NCBI GenBank assembly: GCA_013398015.1
Contig: VZRR01013890.1
Coordinates: 573,118-637,117 of the forward strand
From: Oreocharis arfaki
Lineage: Eukaryota; Chordata; Aves; Passeriformes; Paramythiidae
Reading direction: 5' to 3'
Length of the DNA: 64,000 nt
The position numbers were made by a program, and so were the translations under genes. A model generated the notes under the pieces. The model was not told the DNA's origin, made no database searches, and worked only from the letters and a program-made list of their open reading frames with translations. Positions 11,301 to 25,067 of this stretch are shown one piece after another (the stretch's first letter is position 1; each line of letters starts with the position of its first letter).

Positions 11301-14300
11301 TTGGTCCTTCTGCCCTCTTTTCTCTATCACTTTTTCTTCTTCCTGATTCATTAGAATTTTCTCTCTCTCATCTGTGAGGTGTTTTTGGTAGTGTATTGTG
11401 TACCTGAGCAGTTTGTACCAGATCACTCATCAACACTCGAGTATTTGTAAGACAATGGTTTTGCACCAAGTTCAGATATTCAGATAACTGGCATACGAGA
11501 GGTAGAAAGGAAACAAGGGCAAAAGAAACGTGGTGAGGTGAGCAGCTGCCTGCATTTCAATCTGAGAGGAGACTACCATCCTCTCTGGTCACTAGAGTAA
11601 AAGCCACCTCCCTTTATGTCCAATGAAGTGGCATCACGTCAGCAGTCTACAGGGATTTGTGTCTCTTCAGCTTTTCCACTATTTCTCCCTTCACACATCT
11701 TCAAGCATAATGAGTCTGGGAAACACTGCTTCAAACTTAAATCCCCTTAAATCCAAAGGCAGCCAAGTACCTATAGAAAACTAATTATAATGCCAGCTTG
11801 ATCAGAGAAACATGCTGTGGTGGTATTTTTCAAGGAGCAACTGTGAAACTGTTCCCCTCCCTCCAAATTTTCATGTGATTAAATAAGCTGCCTCCTGCAC
11901 CAAGTCATACCTAAAAATAGCTTTGTCTTACAGCTTGAAATAAAGCACATTATAATACAAATGTAAGCCTCTTAAAATATACAGTATATTGACAGTTTTT
12001 CTCATAGCTCCAAAAAAAGTCCAGAATGTTAGAAGTCAAAAAGAACATCTGCACAACCTGGAAGCGCAAATTGTAAGTGTATGCAATCCATGTGCACTTG
12101 GAAAAAATCTTCAGTCCATTTATTCCTGCTACTCCATCAACACCCTGCCATGTCCCTACTGACCACTCTTTTCATTTGGCTGTTTTGTGAGGTATGTGTT
12201 TTCTTAGGACTGATGCCAACTACTTTATTCTCTCTTCCAACATCTTCATGCTGAGAAAAAAAAGTAATCTCTAAGATTTACATGAAAAATATGGAAGTAT
12301 TTCCCTATAATTAAACTCTTGGCATACAGGATGTAGAATGTACCTGCGACAAGGTGCTGGAACAAATTAATGAGATGGAGAGGGAAAGCTTAAAGTGTTC
12401 ACTAGAGATTCCAATGGATTATTTGGAATGCCCCTGGTAACACACAGTACACAGTCCTCATTAATTCAAGAAATAGGTGGAAAGGAGAAGAGAAATAAAG
12501 ATATGAAGAAAAGAAACGAAAAAGAGAAAGAAAGAAAAAGCAAGGATAATTTACTTCAAATTTTATAAAGTCTTGTGCCCAAAGTGACAAGGATCTGAGA
12601 TCAGCTGTACTACACAGACACAAGAGCCAAGCAGAAGTAGCCCATATCTTTCTCACAGCCACTTTGATATAAACATAGAATAACATCACTGAATCAGTGA
12701 GATGATCAGAAGTTATATAAATAAAAGGTTTCACATGCATTCAGAAGAGCTCTCTGGGTGTAATGCTCCAAGAAAGGGACCTAGTAACTGTTAAAGAGAA
12801 CCTTGTGTCTTTTGCCCTTCAGCACCCCTTTTCACTATGCTGTTATTCCAAGCACTGACTAAATTTTGCCCTTCACTCCTAACCTGCTGAGTAGAACCTC
12901 ACTTATGTTCCAATTACGACCTCCGCACAATGAAAGAACTCACTTTTTGAACCTGGGACACAACAAAGGAAAAGTATGCCAAGGTTTTTAGGCAATAATC
13001 TTAATTAGGAAATAACACAGCACTTTAATACTGTAATCTGGTAATGAAGAAGTCAATATATCAGACATGAATGATGATCTGAATAACCATGCATTTAGTT
13101 CATAAAGTACTTGAAAATGAGACAGAGGGGATATCGCAGGAAAGGACAAGTAAATTGACGAGTAATGAGAGAAAAAGAAAGCAATTCTAGACCTGTAATA
13201 AAATACCCTAAATACGAACGTCACTTGCTGAGACGGACTGTTGAAACCAATCATTGAATCTGTATGCAAAGATTTCCTGATAACTAAGGAGCGATTCCTT
13301 AATAACAAAGGCTGAAAGGGGCTTGAGTAGGACTTCAAGAAACAATCAGCTGTAACTTTTCCTCACTGTCTTGAGATACACACAATACTTAAATCTAGTT
13401 AAAATAATGGGGCTTATAGGCACAAATACCCCTATTATCATTACCTGTACAGGCATAACTAGAAGACAAGGCCATGAACTGCAATGTTTCATAATGTAAA
13501 ATAATGCAACTGGGCTACATTAATTTAAATACAATGTTCTAAGTCCAAAGGTTGATTCTGGGAATCTAACATACAGAATTTCATACTGCATAGGACCAAA
13601 CAGAAATACAGCATCTGAGCAATTCAGACAAAGATATCATAGAGTAAAAACATGGTTATTACGTGAGATTAATTTTCCCTTTTGCTTACTCATTTTTATT
13701 TATTTTACCAGTTAGAATCAGAGGAGAAAATTCAAATAATATACAAAGATATATATAGTATGCCTCGTGGTTCCCTACCTTCTTCCTAAACTAAGATGAA
13801 ACATTACTTTCAATATGTTCCAATTGGCAAAATGCAGCTTGCATGTTAAGATTTGTCCATTAACAGCTTTAAAATACAGTAAGAATTAGTCCATAAAGAT
13901 AAATAATTTTGGTTCCCTGAGACTAAGCACATCTGGAAATATTGTTTGCACATCTAGCAAGAACAATCCAAAGTTACAAAAATACCTTCAAATTAACTGT
14001 GTGCTTTATGCACATACACGGCTTACTAGGAAAGATACAGCCAACTTGTCAAAACCTTTTGTAATACTTAGCCATTTCAAGCCAAGAAGGTGCTGGGAAG
14101 GAGGGAGATGTAAGGCCTGCAAGACACTTCAATATACAGAACTCACGCACACTAAAGTAAAACTTCTGGTTGCCCACCCACCAGCAATCAGTGAAGTCAG
14201 GCCAAAACTGTTAACAATAATATTCCAGGCCATGAAACTTTGACATATGGCAATAGTCACCTTTTTTCTTTCCCAGAGAGAGAGCAATACTGAAATTCCT

Positions 14301-14511
14301 TTCGTAGAAGGAAAGCTATGCAAAATACAAAATCCTTCACCTCTCCCTCTGAAATGATTGAAAAATTGAAATCAAGTAATATATGGTAGATTAGCTTCTT
14401 TCCTTTTAAAGAAGATATTTTGTCCGTAGAACTTTTCAAATCTTTAATCACTTGGAGAGATTAACAGCAAGCCTGGAATACGCATGGAAATCCTATCTAT
14501 CTGAAACATAC

Positions 14512-14593
14512 CATAATGCATGTAGCAGTTTCCTTTGGTAGGATCCAGCTGAATAGCCTTCATAAAGTACTTCTCTGCCTCACTCTTGCGTCC
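14512..14593 (-). CDS. TMTC2: TMTC2 exon, TPR helix pair (too short for simple ORF detection)
   Basis: An 82-bp exon missed by ORF scanning because it is short and has no internal Met near its start. The acceptor has a strong pyrimidine tract ending in TTTTTAG, and the donor is G/GTATGT, a weaker form than GTAAGT. It reads GRKSEAEKYFMKAIQLDP, then TKGNCYMHY, plus one G of a split Gly codon. The frame links exon 28318-28439 (phase 0) to exon 545-659. KSEAEK.F.KAI.LDP..G is a textbook TPR helix B. Three substitutions (Tyr, Met, Gln) cluster within one helix, a denser divergence than elsewhere in the array. Confidence 0.95.
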
Positions 14594-15020
14594 CTAAAAA
14601 AAAAAGGAGGGGGAAATTATTTAAACAGTGGGCACTCTGGAGCAATCACGTACAGTTAAAATTTCAAAATTCCAGGCACTGGAGAAAAACAACTACTATT
14701 ATCACTAGACTTCAACCTAAATAAATACGAACGTTTAAGTACTGCAGCAAATTTTGTGGTCAGCTACTTTATGGCGCAGATCTCCAGACTGAGGAAGAAA
14801 TGTATCCAACATCATCAATGTCCAAGAAGTAAGGAAGTGGTACAAACATATTGCAAAATGTATTGTAAGGGGCTTTTGGGTGAACATCAGCTCCCTGCTA
14901 CTTTTCCGGACAAGCATTACACTTACCCAAGCTAAAATCAGCAGGAAAACTAGGACAGAGCTTTAGTCATGCTCTTAAAAAAAAGTGGGCGGGGGATGGG
15001 GGAGAGAAAGCATGTTATGG

Positions 15021-15286
15021 TTCTATGAAATCACAGAATCCAAGGAGTCCTCATGCTGGAAAGGACCCATAAAGATCATTGACTCCCACTCCCTGCTCCT
15101 CACAAGACTACCTAAAACCACGTGACTTAGCATTTTCCAGATACTTCTAGAGCTCTGACAGGCTGGGCACTGTAACCACTTCCCTGCGGAGCCTGGTCCA
15201 GCGACCAGTGACCTTCTCAGTGAAGAACCTTTTCCTAATGTTCATTCTGAACTTCCTCCCTGATGCAGTTCCATTTCTTTTCCTCG
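15021..15286 (-). mobile_element. CR1 LINE 3'-end fragment
   Basis: The low-coordinate edge is TTCTATGAAATCACAGAATC, the reverse complement of the CR1 terminal repeat. It is followed by GGAAAGGACCCATAAAGATC and the CR1 3' UTR block CTTCTCAGTGAAGAACCTTT. It is about 265 bp, severely 5'-truncated and sense to TMTC2. The upper border is uncertain. Confidence 0.85.
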
Positions 15287-18200
15287 TATCGTAAATAACA
15301 CTATATACACAGCCAAAGGTAAAGTTACCACAAATGGAAGTACATAAACAGAAAATATTTTAGGGTTTATTGTCGAAAGCAAAAAAATATTTATTTCTGA
15401 TTTTAACGTGGGAAGTAAGATTTTATCAGAAATCAATTCTGATAGCCATAAAACAACTGTAATAGAAATGGTACTTTTTGAAGACAATGGTCAAGGGTAT
15501 GACAAAATGGTCAGGGAAAAAACCCCAAAAGCAACAAAATCAAAACCTAACAGAAATAATGGCAAAACCAATAGATTTTCTAAGACAGATATTTCCTTAT
15601 CACTGGAATCACCAAACCACTTATAGTTGCATTATGGTATAGAAGCGCCAGAGCAGATCCATTAGCAGACATTATTCTTGAAAAAACAGTGATATTGGAT
15701 TAGTCTAGTCTGATACTCAAACGTAAATCACCATCACGTATCCAGTAAGACACCTGTGACCTGTTTATCCCTATCCCCACAAAATTAGCTGCTGTGGTTT
15801 GTGCTATAAAGTAGGCAGCCTGCAGAATAAAGAACAGTTAAGCTTAACCCCTGTGGAAGAAAGGCATTGTGGTCTGCACCTCTCACGTTGCCTTGAGTGT
15901 TATTTCACAGATACAGCCACATAGGCTTTCTCGAGTTCTGTGGTCTGGAAACACACATGGCACACATCCTGCACTCTCCCACAAGTTAACATAGGATTAT
16001 AACGAGGTCTGTTCATGATTACAGCTGCTTTAGATTCTCAGTATTTCCCTCAAGGGACTTAGAGACAATAAAATAGACTGAAGGAAGTTGTGCAGCACAC
16101 CAAGAACTACATGAAGACCAGCTTCCACCAAAACCAACACAAAGGCCATATTTCAAGATACTATCCTGGCAGAGATACAGGCAGGCTTAACATTTACAAT
16201 ATTCCAGTTTCATAAAATAAATGTTCATTGGAAGTAAGAATTTAGCCTTATTATTTAGTAAACTTACTTTGGTAAACCCATATTCCTTAAAGCCAAATCC
16301 ACACAGCACAAGGTTCCTATCAACCCAATGGTGCAACTACATCATAGAGTACACTATCTTATACTGCAGTGGCTCATCCCTGCTTTATAAAAAAACCCAA
16401 ACAAATAAACAACAAACCCATGAAGAAAAAGCCCAAAACAAAAAAAACATATGACACATAGCCCAGACTGATTTTTCCTCTTCTACTAGAGTAGTAAAGA
16501 TACACATATATACATATTAAATGCAATTTTTTAGAAATAGCATAGAGCTATAGTTAAGAACAAGAAAATGAAGAAGAAAATCATCATCAATTTAAACAAC
16601 TGGCAGGGGGAGGTGATAACAAAACACTCAATTTTGCACATTTAAGTCCAAAGTTGGTAATTTTGGTCTGGCAAAAGTTACAATGGCTTATCTAAGTCTA
16701 GCTTATCTAGTCTCAAAATGAGAGGCAGTAAGCATACATATCATTAATACCGACAGAATGAACATCTACAGATTTTGCATAATTGCCTTTTTTAACAGAC
16801 TAACATAATTAGTTTTAGCTGGTTGCACTCTGTGTCTATTTCCAGAACATAAAAGGACAGTTCATTGAACACAGTCACAAAATTGTAGCTTTTACCTACA
16901 GAACCACAAGGCCACAAACATTTGTCAAACATGATTAATTTTTATTTACTGGAATCACCAAAAATATATGACTGCTCTACTCCTTTTGGCACTTTCCAAA
17001 TGGCATACTGCACTCAAGTTCAGGCTAGCCAGGAGACCTACAATACACAATGATGACAGGTGCCAGCACACATAACATCAAAGGAACCATGCTATTTACA
17101 GGCTCAAATGGTCATTTCACAGATAAACGGGAGAAAAATCTTTAATTACATCAACAAGACATAAAGTTATCTGATTAAAAATGATCAGCAAAGCTCTATT
17201 TGCTCATGTTGGCCATCATTTTCATTTATCCACATTTGTCAAAAATTATTAGAAAAAAAGAATAAGAGTGCTTTCTTGCAGACTGGCATTGTGAGGAACC
17301 TTGCATTACACCAGCTAAAATGACCTCTTTAACGCAGTCTACTGTCAAAATGTCAATACCTCAGCATAGATTTAATACACATTATTTTTTGTGCCAAATT
17401 ATGTAAAATCCAACCAGGTGACAGAATCACACTATTCCACAATTAAAATTTAGTATTTATCAACTTTTTTTCAACTAGCCAATGAGTTAACCTTAACTAC
17501 CAAACAGAATGTACACACTGTGTAATTAACTTGACAGTAATCCTGTCATTGTCCCTTTCCCACTGTATGTTCTCAGTGTTAAATAAAACAGACAGTGTAA
17601 GGGAATAAAATTACAACTTTTAAAGTAAATCCAAATAATTGTTTAAACAGCTGAAAAATACTGATTTGGGGCAGGAAGGCATTTGGTGTGCATGCTCACT
17701 GTTATGTGTATTGACCCATATAGATGCAGGCATTGAGAGCCACTGGAAACCTCCCAATTTCTAGCAGCAGTGTTTGCAGTCATATATGCACAACGACATG
17801 CTCTGGCAATTTTACACAGCAAAACACTGTACGTTTACAACCACATGATAGCAGATTTACTTGAAGAATAAATAAGCTATTCATAAATTTTAATTAATAT
17901 ACTTGACAGCTCTGAGGATTAATAATGGGATACGAAATACCTTTCCCCCACTGGTCACCAGTTTACATTCAGTCCAGGCCAGTAGCTAATGAAAAGGTGC
18001 TATATGACAGCTACTGGTCTGCTCAGGAGAAATGAGTGGGTGGTCCCAGCCCAAGCCCTAATGGAGATCCTCTGCACAGACGCACTGGCATATTTATGGC
18101 TTTTCAGTGCAGAGACTAACAAGACAGAATCGTAAAACAATCAATGTCAATTTCCTTGCTGAGGAAAAGAACATGATGAAGACACTTTAATAATTGATTT

Positions 18201-20883
18201 GGAAGACTGGCTGATATTTGCCTTCCTGGATGAGGACCTAAAGCATATTATGAGGACAAACTTTCAGGAGTTTTCCATTAATAAAGAAAACATCAGTCCC
18301 CCTCTCCCCTGTCTCATGCCCAAATAAAGATGAATTGCCCCTGATTACCATCTTCCAGTAACACCAACAAATTTAAAAGGAAAAAAAAGTTTTAAAAGTG
18401 CAAGTAAGTAACAAAGGGCTCTTACAACCTAATACGTAAGTTGTCCTGGCTTTCAGAAATACCTCACTCTCCACAAATCATGCAGACTTCAAATCGGAAT
18501 GGCTGGGTGCTTGCAGTTTTGGAAGACAAACAGTTAATTGTTTAAATATTATTTCAGGAGCTTGATTTTTAAGACCAGTTCTTTGCAGTTGACTGCAAAA
18601 GGTTTTTAGTTTTGTTGGTTGTTTCTTCCCTAGAACCAGAACAATGTATCTGTGCTTGCTAATATGGTCAGACACAGAGCTTACCCGGGCTTTCATAAAA
18701 ATGACTGTTATGATCACCAGAACAAATGAAAGAGAGCCAGCTAAGGGCAGTTGATACATTAGTAGAAGACTGTATTTATCCTTAAAACATTAAAAAGCTG
18801 AGGACAAAACCAGCATTTCGATATCCACCCTAATTTTTTTTCTCACTTTTCTGGTAAACTGTGCCAAATTCATGTTGAGGCAGCTGTTGTACTTCAGGCT
18901 GCTGGAGGCCCAGGGACCCTGCAATGGTAGTAAAACTGGAAAAGACTATTACAGCTGAGCAGCTCTGAATAACCCTCCTGTGGAAACTATGATGACACAG
19001 CAGCAACCAGTAAGGTGGTTCAACAAATTAGGTGGTCTCTGCAATTTGAACCAACTTTATACGACATTAACATTCATCATTCTTCAAAACTTATGAGGGT
19101 TTCACCAGTAGGACACAGACTTCATTCTTCAATACAGTTTTACCAACTTTAACTGGTAATAATGTGATTGCATAAAGAACTTAATTTATGCCACAAATGC
19201 AGTTGACTGTCACTCTCCACATGTGGTTGGGTTTTTTTTGGTTTTTTTGGCAAGCATTCACATTTTTAATGAAACAAATTGAATTATGAAGAGATTTATT
19301 GATGGAAGTTTGATTGAAATGTGCACACTGAATACAGAAAAACAAGCATTGTGTTACATGTTTTCTTCTTCCTCTCCCGAACATTTTAAAGTCACAGACT
19401 ACTCAGTGATAATAAAAAAACTTTGAAATGAACCGGTGTTTCATGTTCAGCTTCCATGTTTCTTTAAGTTATTGCAGACCTGCATATCCGTTTCATAATC
19501 AGTTCCTTTTCCCTTACAAAAGTTGTGAGGCCAAACACAATTTAAATGGTGTGATACTGAGTAAATGAGTAACAAATTCTTCAAAAGCTTTTATTTAGCT
19601 GGACTAAGGAAACAGGAACTATAGAGTTGAATCTTACAACGATGTCATTGACACAGGCAAGCTCCCCACCGCTGTGATAAATATTAGTAGTTCAAAAATG
19701 ACTTTAATATCTAGTATTTAGTAGGTAAAGGCATTCTTCTTTTTTCTTCATTTTGCTGTTATTTCTACCACTCTTCCCTCTTCACTCTGAATGATAATAG
19801 AAATATCTTGTACCATAATTTTCATGTGAAATGCTAGCCCAACTGAAATATACAGGACTTGGATTATTAACACCAAAGGTCTAAAATTTATCTCAGTTTC
19901 TGTACTTCCTGTGAATTAAGGAGATAAATCCTGCCTTTTCATCTCATCTTTATTAAAATAAAAAACTCCAACCAAACATGGCAGAGAGGCCATCTCAGTG
20001 TATGAGAGAATGAATTGGATTACTCTGGAGGAAATTACACTATAAATCTTTATCTACCAATTTGCAACAATTCATCATATACTAGACTTTACTTTATAAC
20101 AAATGTGAGGCAACTTTCTCATTATTGCCCAGTGTAACACATCCACATAACCGTGTCACTGAGGTCATGACCGACATTCTCCTCCCCAGTCATGTCACTG
20201 GACCAGGGTCCTCACATGCACAATTCAGTACATTGCAGACTGCTTGCATAACCCAGCACATAACCCAGTTGCTTTTTGAAAAAAAGCCTTGGTAGAATCA
20301 ATAAAATGCAACCTCTTATTTAAGTTTAATCCTCTATTTACACCTTAAGTGATTCACTTCCATCTTAATAAACATTAGTCCTCCTTCAAACACATGAAGA
20401 TTTTTGTCGAATAAAAATCCATCTACAAGCTTCACTGAGATTCTACTGAAGTGTGATTCTGCTATGAGCCAAGGTTAATTGAGAGAGTAATAACATAAAC
20501 TGTGTTCTTGGGTCTACATCTACAGTGATAATTAAAGGTATGATAACCACAGAGCTGAGACTGAGGCAGTGTCCGTTGACTTTGGCAAGTATCTACTGGA
20601 GATTAAACATTTTTGAATGTGACACCACTGCATATAAACTGACACAGAGATTTGGAAATTTAAAGCACAGCTCAAAACTTTATTGGCTTGGGACATGATT
20701 GAGAGACCATTAAGATGGTATTTTCTTGAAGTATAATTTATCAAATTAATCAATAGTATATTAAAGCTATTTGACATCCATTTTCTTGGTTTATGTGTCT
20801 CCTACCACCAAAACCATTCTTGTTCTGTTGAAGCATTCAAAACAATACAGAAAAGAAATTCAGGCATAGGATTTTTTCCCCCT

Positions 20884-20990
20884 GGAGGTTTGGGGTTTGG
20901 GTTTTTTTTGTTTGTTTGTTTGTTTTGGGGGTTTTTTTGTTTGTTTTTCTCTTGTGGTATAGGTATTTTGTTTGGTGGGTTTTTTTTACG
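20884..20990 (+). repeat. T/G-rich low-complexity tract with (TTTG)n
   Basis: Runs of G (GGGG, GGG, GGGGG) lie between T-runs and a (GTTT)n segment near 20910-20925. There are only three G-runs of length 3 or more in close range, so G-quadruplex potential is weaker than at 10173. Confidence 0.75.
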
Positions 20991-21504
20991 AAGTATCTAT
21001 TTTTCAGTCTTTCTTTTGGGGTAACTTGAAGTCTAGAAGGAATTTACCTTATAACATCACTGTTGGAACCAATAAATACTGTGTTAAGTCTTAAGTAAAC
21101 TTTAAAAGAGCAGATTTCATTCTATACCTTGTGATTCATTTACTGTCTAGATCCCTATTGAAATGTTCACTTTGGTCATTAAGCTTTGACCATTTTGTAT
21201 CAAAAGTATGTAATGAAATGTGAAGTAAATGTCCAGGTAAGTCCCTTTCTTTTCTGTTCAGTCTTAAACCACATTTTATATTTTCTGATAAAGAAGTGTA
21301 TTAATATCTACCCATATTTCATTTGCCAGTCAGTAGAAGATAAATTCAGTATTTTCGCACACTGTTTTCACTGAATCCTATGATTTTCTTCTAAGCTAAA
21401 TTTGGCCTATTTTTCCACAATTGCTGACAAAATTACTACACACAGAGTATGTATGGCAGCTATATTCAACCACGTAATAAAACAAAAGAGATTTCTCTTT
21501 TGGT

Positions 21505-21568
21505 GGGTTAGAACTAGATGATTCTTTAGGTCACTTTCAAACCCAAAGCAGTCTGTGATTCTTTCATG
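21505..21568 (+). mobile_element. CR1 3' tail remnant
   Basis: GAACTAGATGATTCTTTAGG, then CACTTTCAAACCCAAAGCAG and TCTGTGATTCTTTCATGA: the last 60 or so bases of a CR1 element including its terminal octamer-type repeat. Extreme 5' truncation. Confidence 0.8.
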
Positions 21569-24548
21569 AAAGCAATTCATCCTGTGTCAGTGATGTTCTC
21601 TATAACAAGCTTTAAATTTATGTTGAGTAAAGTGAGAAGTTTAGGGCTCCCCCTTTCCTGTCTACAGGAAGTTAGAAACACGATACCGAAGATGAGATCC
21701 CTAAAGGAGGTTAGTGAGGGGTTATGTGCCTAAATACCTGTTCCAGAGTCACTTATGAACCAGACAGATATGCCATATTTAAATGACAAAACTCTGTTTT
21801 ACAATTAATTCTATTACAACTGGCATGCGGCCAAGCACACGTCCTAGGGGGACTGAAAAGTGTATCTATGGATGCAAAACTTCTGGCATGCAGCCAGCCC
21901 CTGAAGAAATACAAGCTCAATAGATGTCAGCTATTGAAACTTCTGTAGTTCGGAAATCCTGCCATTCAGATTGGAGGTGTTGAAGCTGCAGATGCAGCAG
22001 ATAACCAAACCTTAAAAAAATAGGGCCCACACTTCTGAAGTCAATAAACCTGATTCTCCACATTGAAGAGGGAAAGCCCTTCCTTCTACCTCCTACAAGT
22101 GAATTGCTTGTAAGCTGGAAACAAAAATGGAAACAATTCACATTTTGCTAACTCAGAACTAAATACAAACTCTGTGCTTGGATCAGTTTTAACCCTCAAG
22201 AGACTTCAAGTGGCAAGAAAGCTCATAGGGTCTGCGCCAGGCTCCAAGGACAAACTGAATACAAGACAGAAAAGCAGTAGTGGCTATGGCTTGGCTTAAC
22301 TTAATTTCTTAGGGCATTCCCATGAATTCAATGTCATTTTTATATTGTCATGATGTGACTTTAACAGAAATATCCAATTTTCATTTAAAAAACAGTCTTC
22401 CTAGAAGCAGTACTAATAGCCAAGGGACATAGTTTCCCAAAATAAAGTACCTAACAGCTTTGCTATCTAATTAAATTGACCTGTTCAGAAAATGCCTTTT
22501 CACTAATTAAAGATTTCTCTATGTGCAGGCATTTATTGTTCCACTAAGTATAACTAAATATATTTTTGTTTGCTTTAAAGGACTTGATTCCTAAAAGAAG
22601 AAACTGTTCTAGAAAATCATGCCTAGATTTAACATAGAGCATTTCAATTGCTATGTCTTAAAGACAGTCACGATTCTTTTGACATCATGACTGTTCTCCC
22701 TCATTCCTGCTTTCTTCCAATTTGTGTAAATGTAGAGAGACAGAAAAAAAAGTACCAATCAACTAATGACATTAAAGATGACAATATGACAGATTTTTCC
22801 AACAGAAATGCAAATTTCCTTTCTGTGCTGAAACACCAGAAGCAAGTAATTACAGAAATAGTAAATGTTGAATTAGTCTATTCATTGTACACCATTCTCC
22901 TTTTCCCCTGCTGTCCCATTCTTTTCTGTTCTTCCTATCTTCCATCTATTTCTACGTTGTCATTTATTTCTATTTATTTTGAGTTGACAGTCAAGGACTA
23001 CACCAATTACTGAATACAGGAGAGTATTTGATAGCAGCACTCTGACTAATTTCAGAACTAACCAAAAATGGCAGGATACCTCTCTGGCCTTCTGTTTGTC
23101 AGAAACATAAGCAACAAAGAACTGCAGGCAAAAATACGGTCACTCACTGAGGAGCAATTATTTCAAAACATAAGAAAAGTATTAAACTTCAATATTGATA
23201 CGTGAATGCCACAATCCTGTTACTTTATATTAATCCAAACCACTGCCTGTCTCTATCATGTCTATGACTGCTTTTTCCCAATCCCCTTTTGAAGAAAACA
23301 TTTTAAAATAAAATATTTTATATTACAGGGAATCTTCTAAAATGATTATTGCTGAATTTAAGAGTTTGGAGCTCCAGCACAGAAATTTTACAAGGCAAAG
23401 TAAATTTTTCTTACAGCACTTTGGGTGATTTCCCCAGCCAGTAAAAAAATAGGAGATTACCAGCACTGTGTGGTGCCATGTAAAACGCAAGAAAACACTG
23501 TGCAATTTTTTCCAGAGAAATATAGCAAAGCCTGTAATTCCTAGATGCAACACACTAAATGTTAAAATATGAGGCTGTCCCTAAGTACTTTAGCAATTAC
23601 AGCCACTACTGCAAACTATGTAGGGTGGTTTGTGGGCTCAAGCTCACTCAAAACAGATAAAACAAAACTTCAAAACATTTATTTATAACTGAAATAAAGC
23701 TGCTCAGACTAGCATGCTACTGAAACAACCAACCACTGAGTGATGGCAGACAGACCAGACATTAGGATGGAGGATTTCGTAGTCTTCTCTTTAGGACTAC
23801 TAAAGTGAGAGGAGAAAAAAAATTAAAAGTCTTACTTGTAAATGATTTTTTTTAGCATGACAGCCAATGCCTTCTCTTCTAGAAGGTCTGCTCATATAAT
23901 GGAAAATGAATTACAGTACATGCTCAAGGCATCACCTGGCACTATCATTTTTGACAGACTCATTTTTATCCTAAAGCTGGGTGCCTTGCAGTTTTAAAGC
24001 CTTTTAAAAAATTATGCTTTTCTTTGTGATACAGAAATAAATTACCTAGGCAAAGGATGAGGCTCAGATGCTGCGGTACGAAGCTACCAGAAGATTGGCT
24101 ATGTCAACTAACATGTCACATTGACAAATAAATTCCTCAAGTAATTTAAGCAGCTTAACAAGTTAAAGGTACAAAAAGCACATAATGCTAAAGCACTACA
24201 ATTCTAAACAGCTACATGACATTTCAAACAAATTTAAAAAGCACAAACTTAAGCCCCAGACAACTGGCTATTTTCCAATTATTCTACTAACTGAGCTACT
24301 AATCATGATTTTTCAACCACTAAATTATGCTGTCCTAACATATTTTCAAGAAAATTGTAGCTTAGTGAGCTGTAATTCTTAGATAAAAACATATAGCATG
24401 AACTAATATAGGAGTTAGGAAATTCTTGTGACTTATGATATTAGGTAACAAAATTGTAAATTCATTAGCTATTCCTCTGGAGCTCTTAAGCTGGTCTGGT
24501 TTTTCCTGCATAACAGCAGCATGCCCAAGTCCATCTGGCATTACTCGT

Positions 24549-24585
24549 ATCCTTTCCAACCTAAATGATTCTCTGATTCTATGCA
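24549..24585 (+). mobile_element. CR1 3' tail remnant
   Basis: CCTTTCCAACCTAAATGATT followed by CTCTGATTCTATG is the end of a CR1 3' UTR with its terminal repeat. Sequence upstream (24500-24548) may also belong but is too diverged to call. Confidence 0.7.
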
Positions 24586-25016
24586 ATGCTGCTTTCAGTA
24601 AGCATTAATACTGGCAACAGACTTGGGAAGGCAGAAAAACTGGGATTAAAATTAAGCCACTTCATCGGAATTAAAGTAAGGAAGTAAAACATAGCTGAAT
24701 TTGTGAACTTTACAGGTCTGACTTTACTGCTAGGGGGGTTTATATTAGAATTGCCTTTGGCTGGAATTCAGGAACTTGCCAGGAAATCACTTCCTCTCCT
24801 CCCTTACACCCCCGGTTTCACCGATGGAAAAATTTTCTATCTGTATTCGCACCCTTCATTTCATCAGCCATCTCACATTTCTCTCCTAGAAAAGAGATGC
24901 AGAGAAGTGTTATCAACAGTTTTGTCTCAGTACCTATATTCAGAAACAGGTTTGTAAAAAGTTCAAAGGTTTGGTTCCAACAGAAAAGGGTAAAGAAACT
25001 TCCAACACATCGAGAC

Positions 25017-25067
25017 GTGTTAACATCTCTGTGTTAACATCTCTATGTTAACGTGATGTTAGAGATG
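25017..25067. repeat. 14-bp tandem repeat with inverted end
   Basis: GTGTTAACATCTCT occurs twice exactly (25017-25030, 25031-25044), then a partial ATGTTAAC copy. It is followed by GATGTTAGAGATG, whose AGAGATG (25061-25067) is the reverse complement of CATCTCT (25038-25044). Confidence 0.9.

Larger units (their letters stand above)
660..14511 (-). other. TMTC2: TMTC2 intron of 13.9 kb
   Basis: Lies between exons 14512-14593 and 545-659. It holds two CR1 fragments (about 3040-3455 and 8421-9200), a 500-bp solo LTR (3543-4042), a G/T-rich tract (10173-10290), a short tandem duplication (7024-7090) and A-runs. I recognise no gene in 4050-8420 or 9200-14500. These stretches are low-complexity-poor, AT-rich intron. 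Confidence 0.85.
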
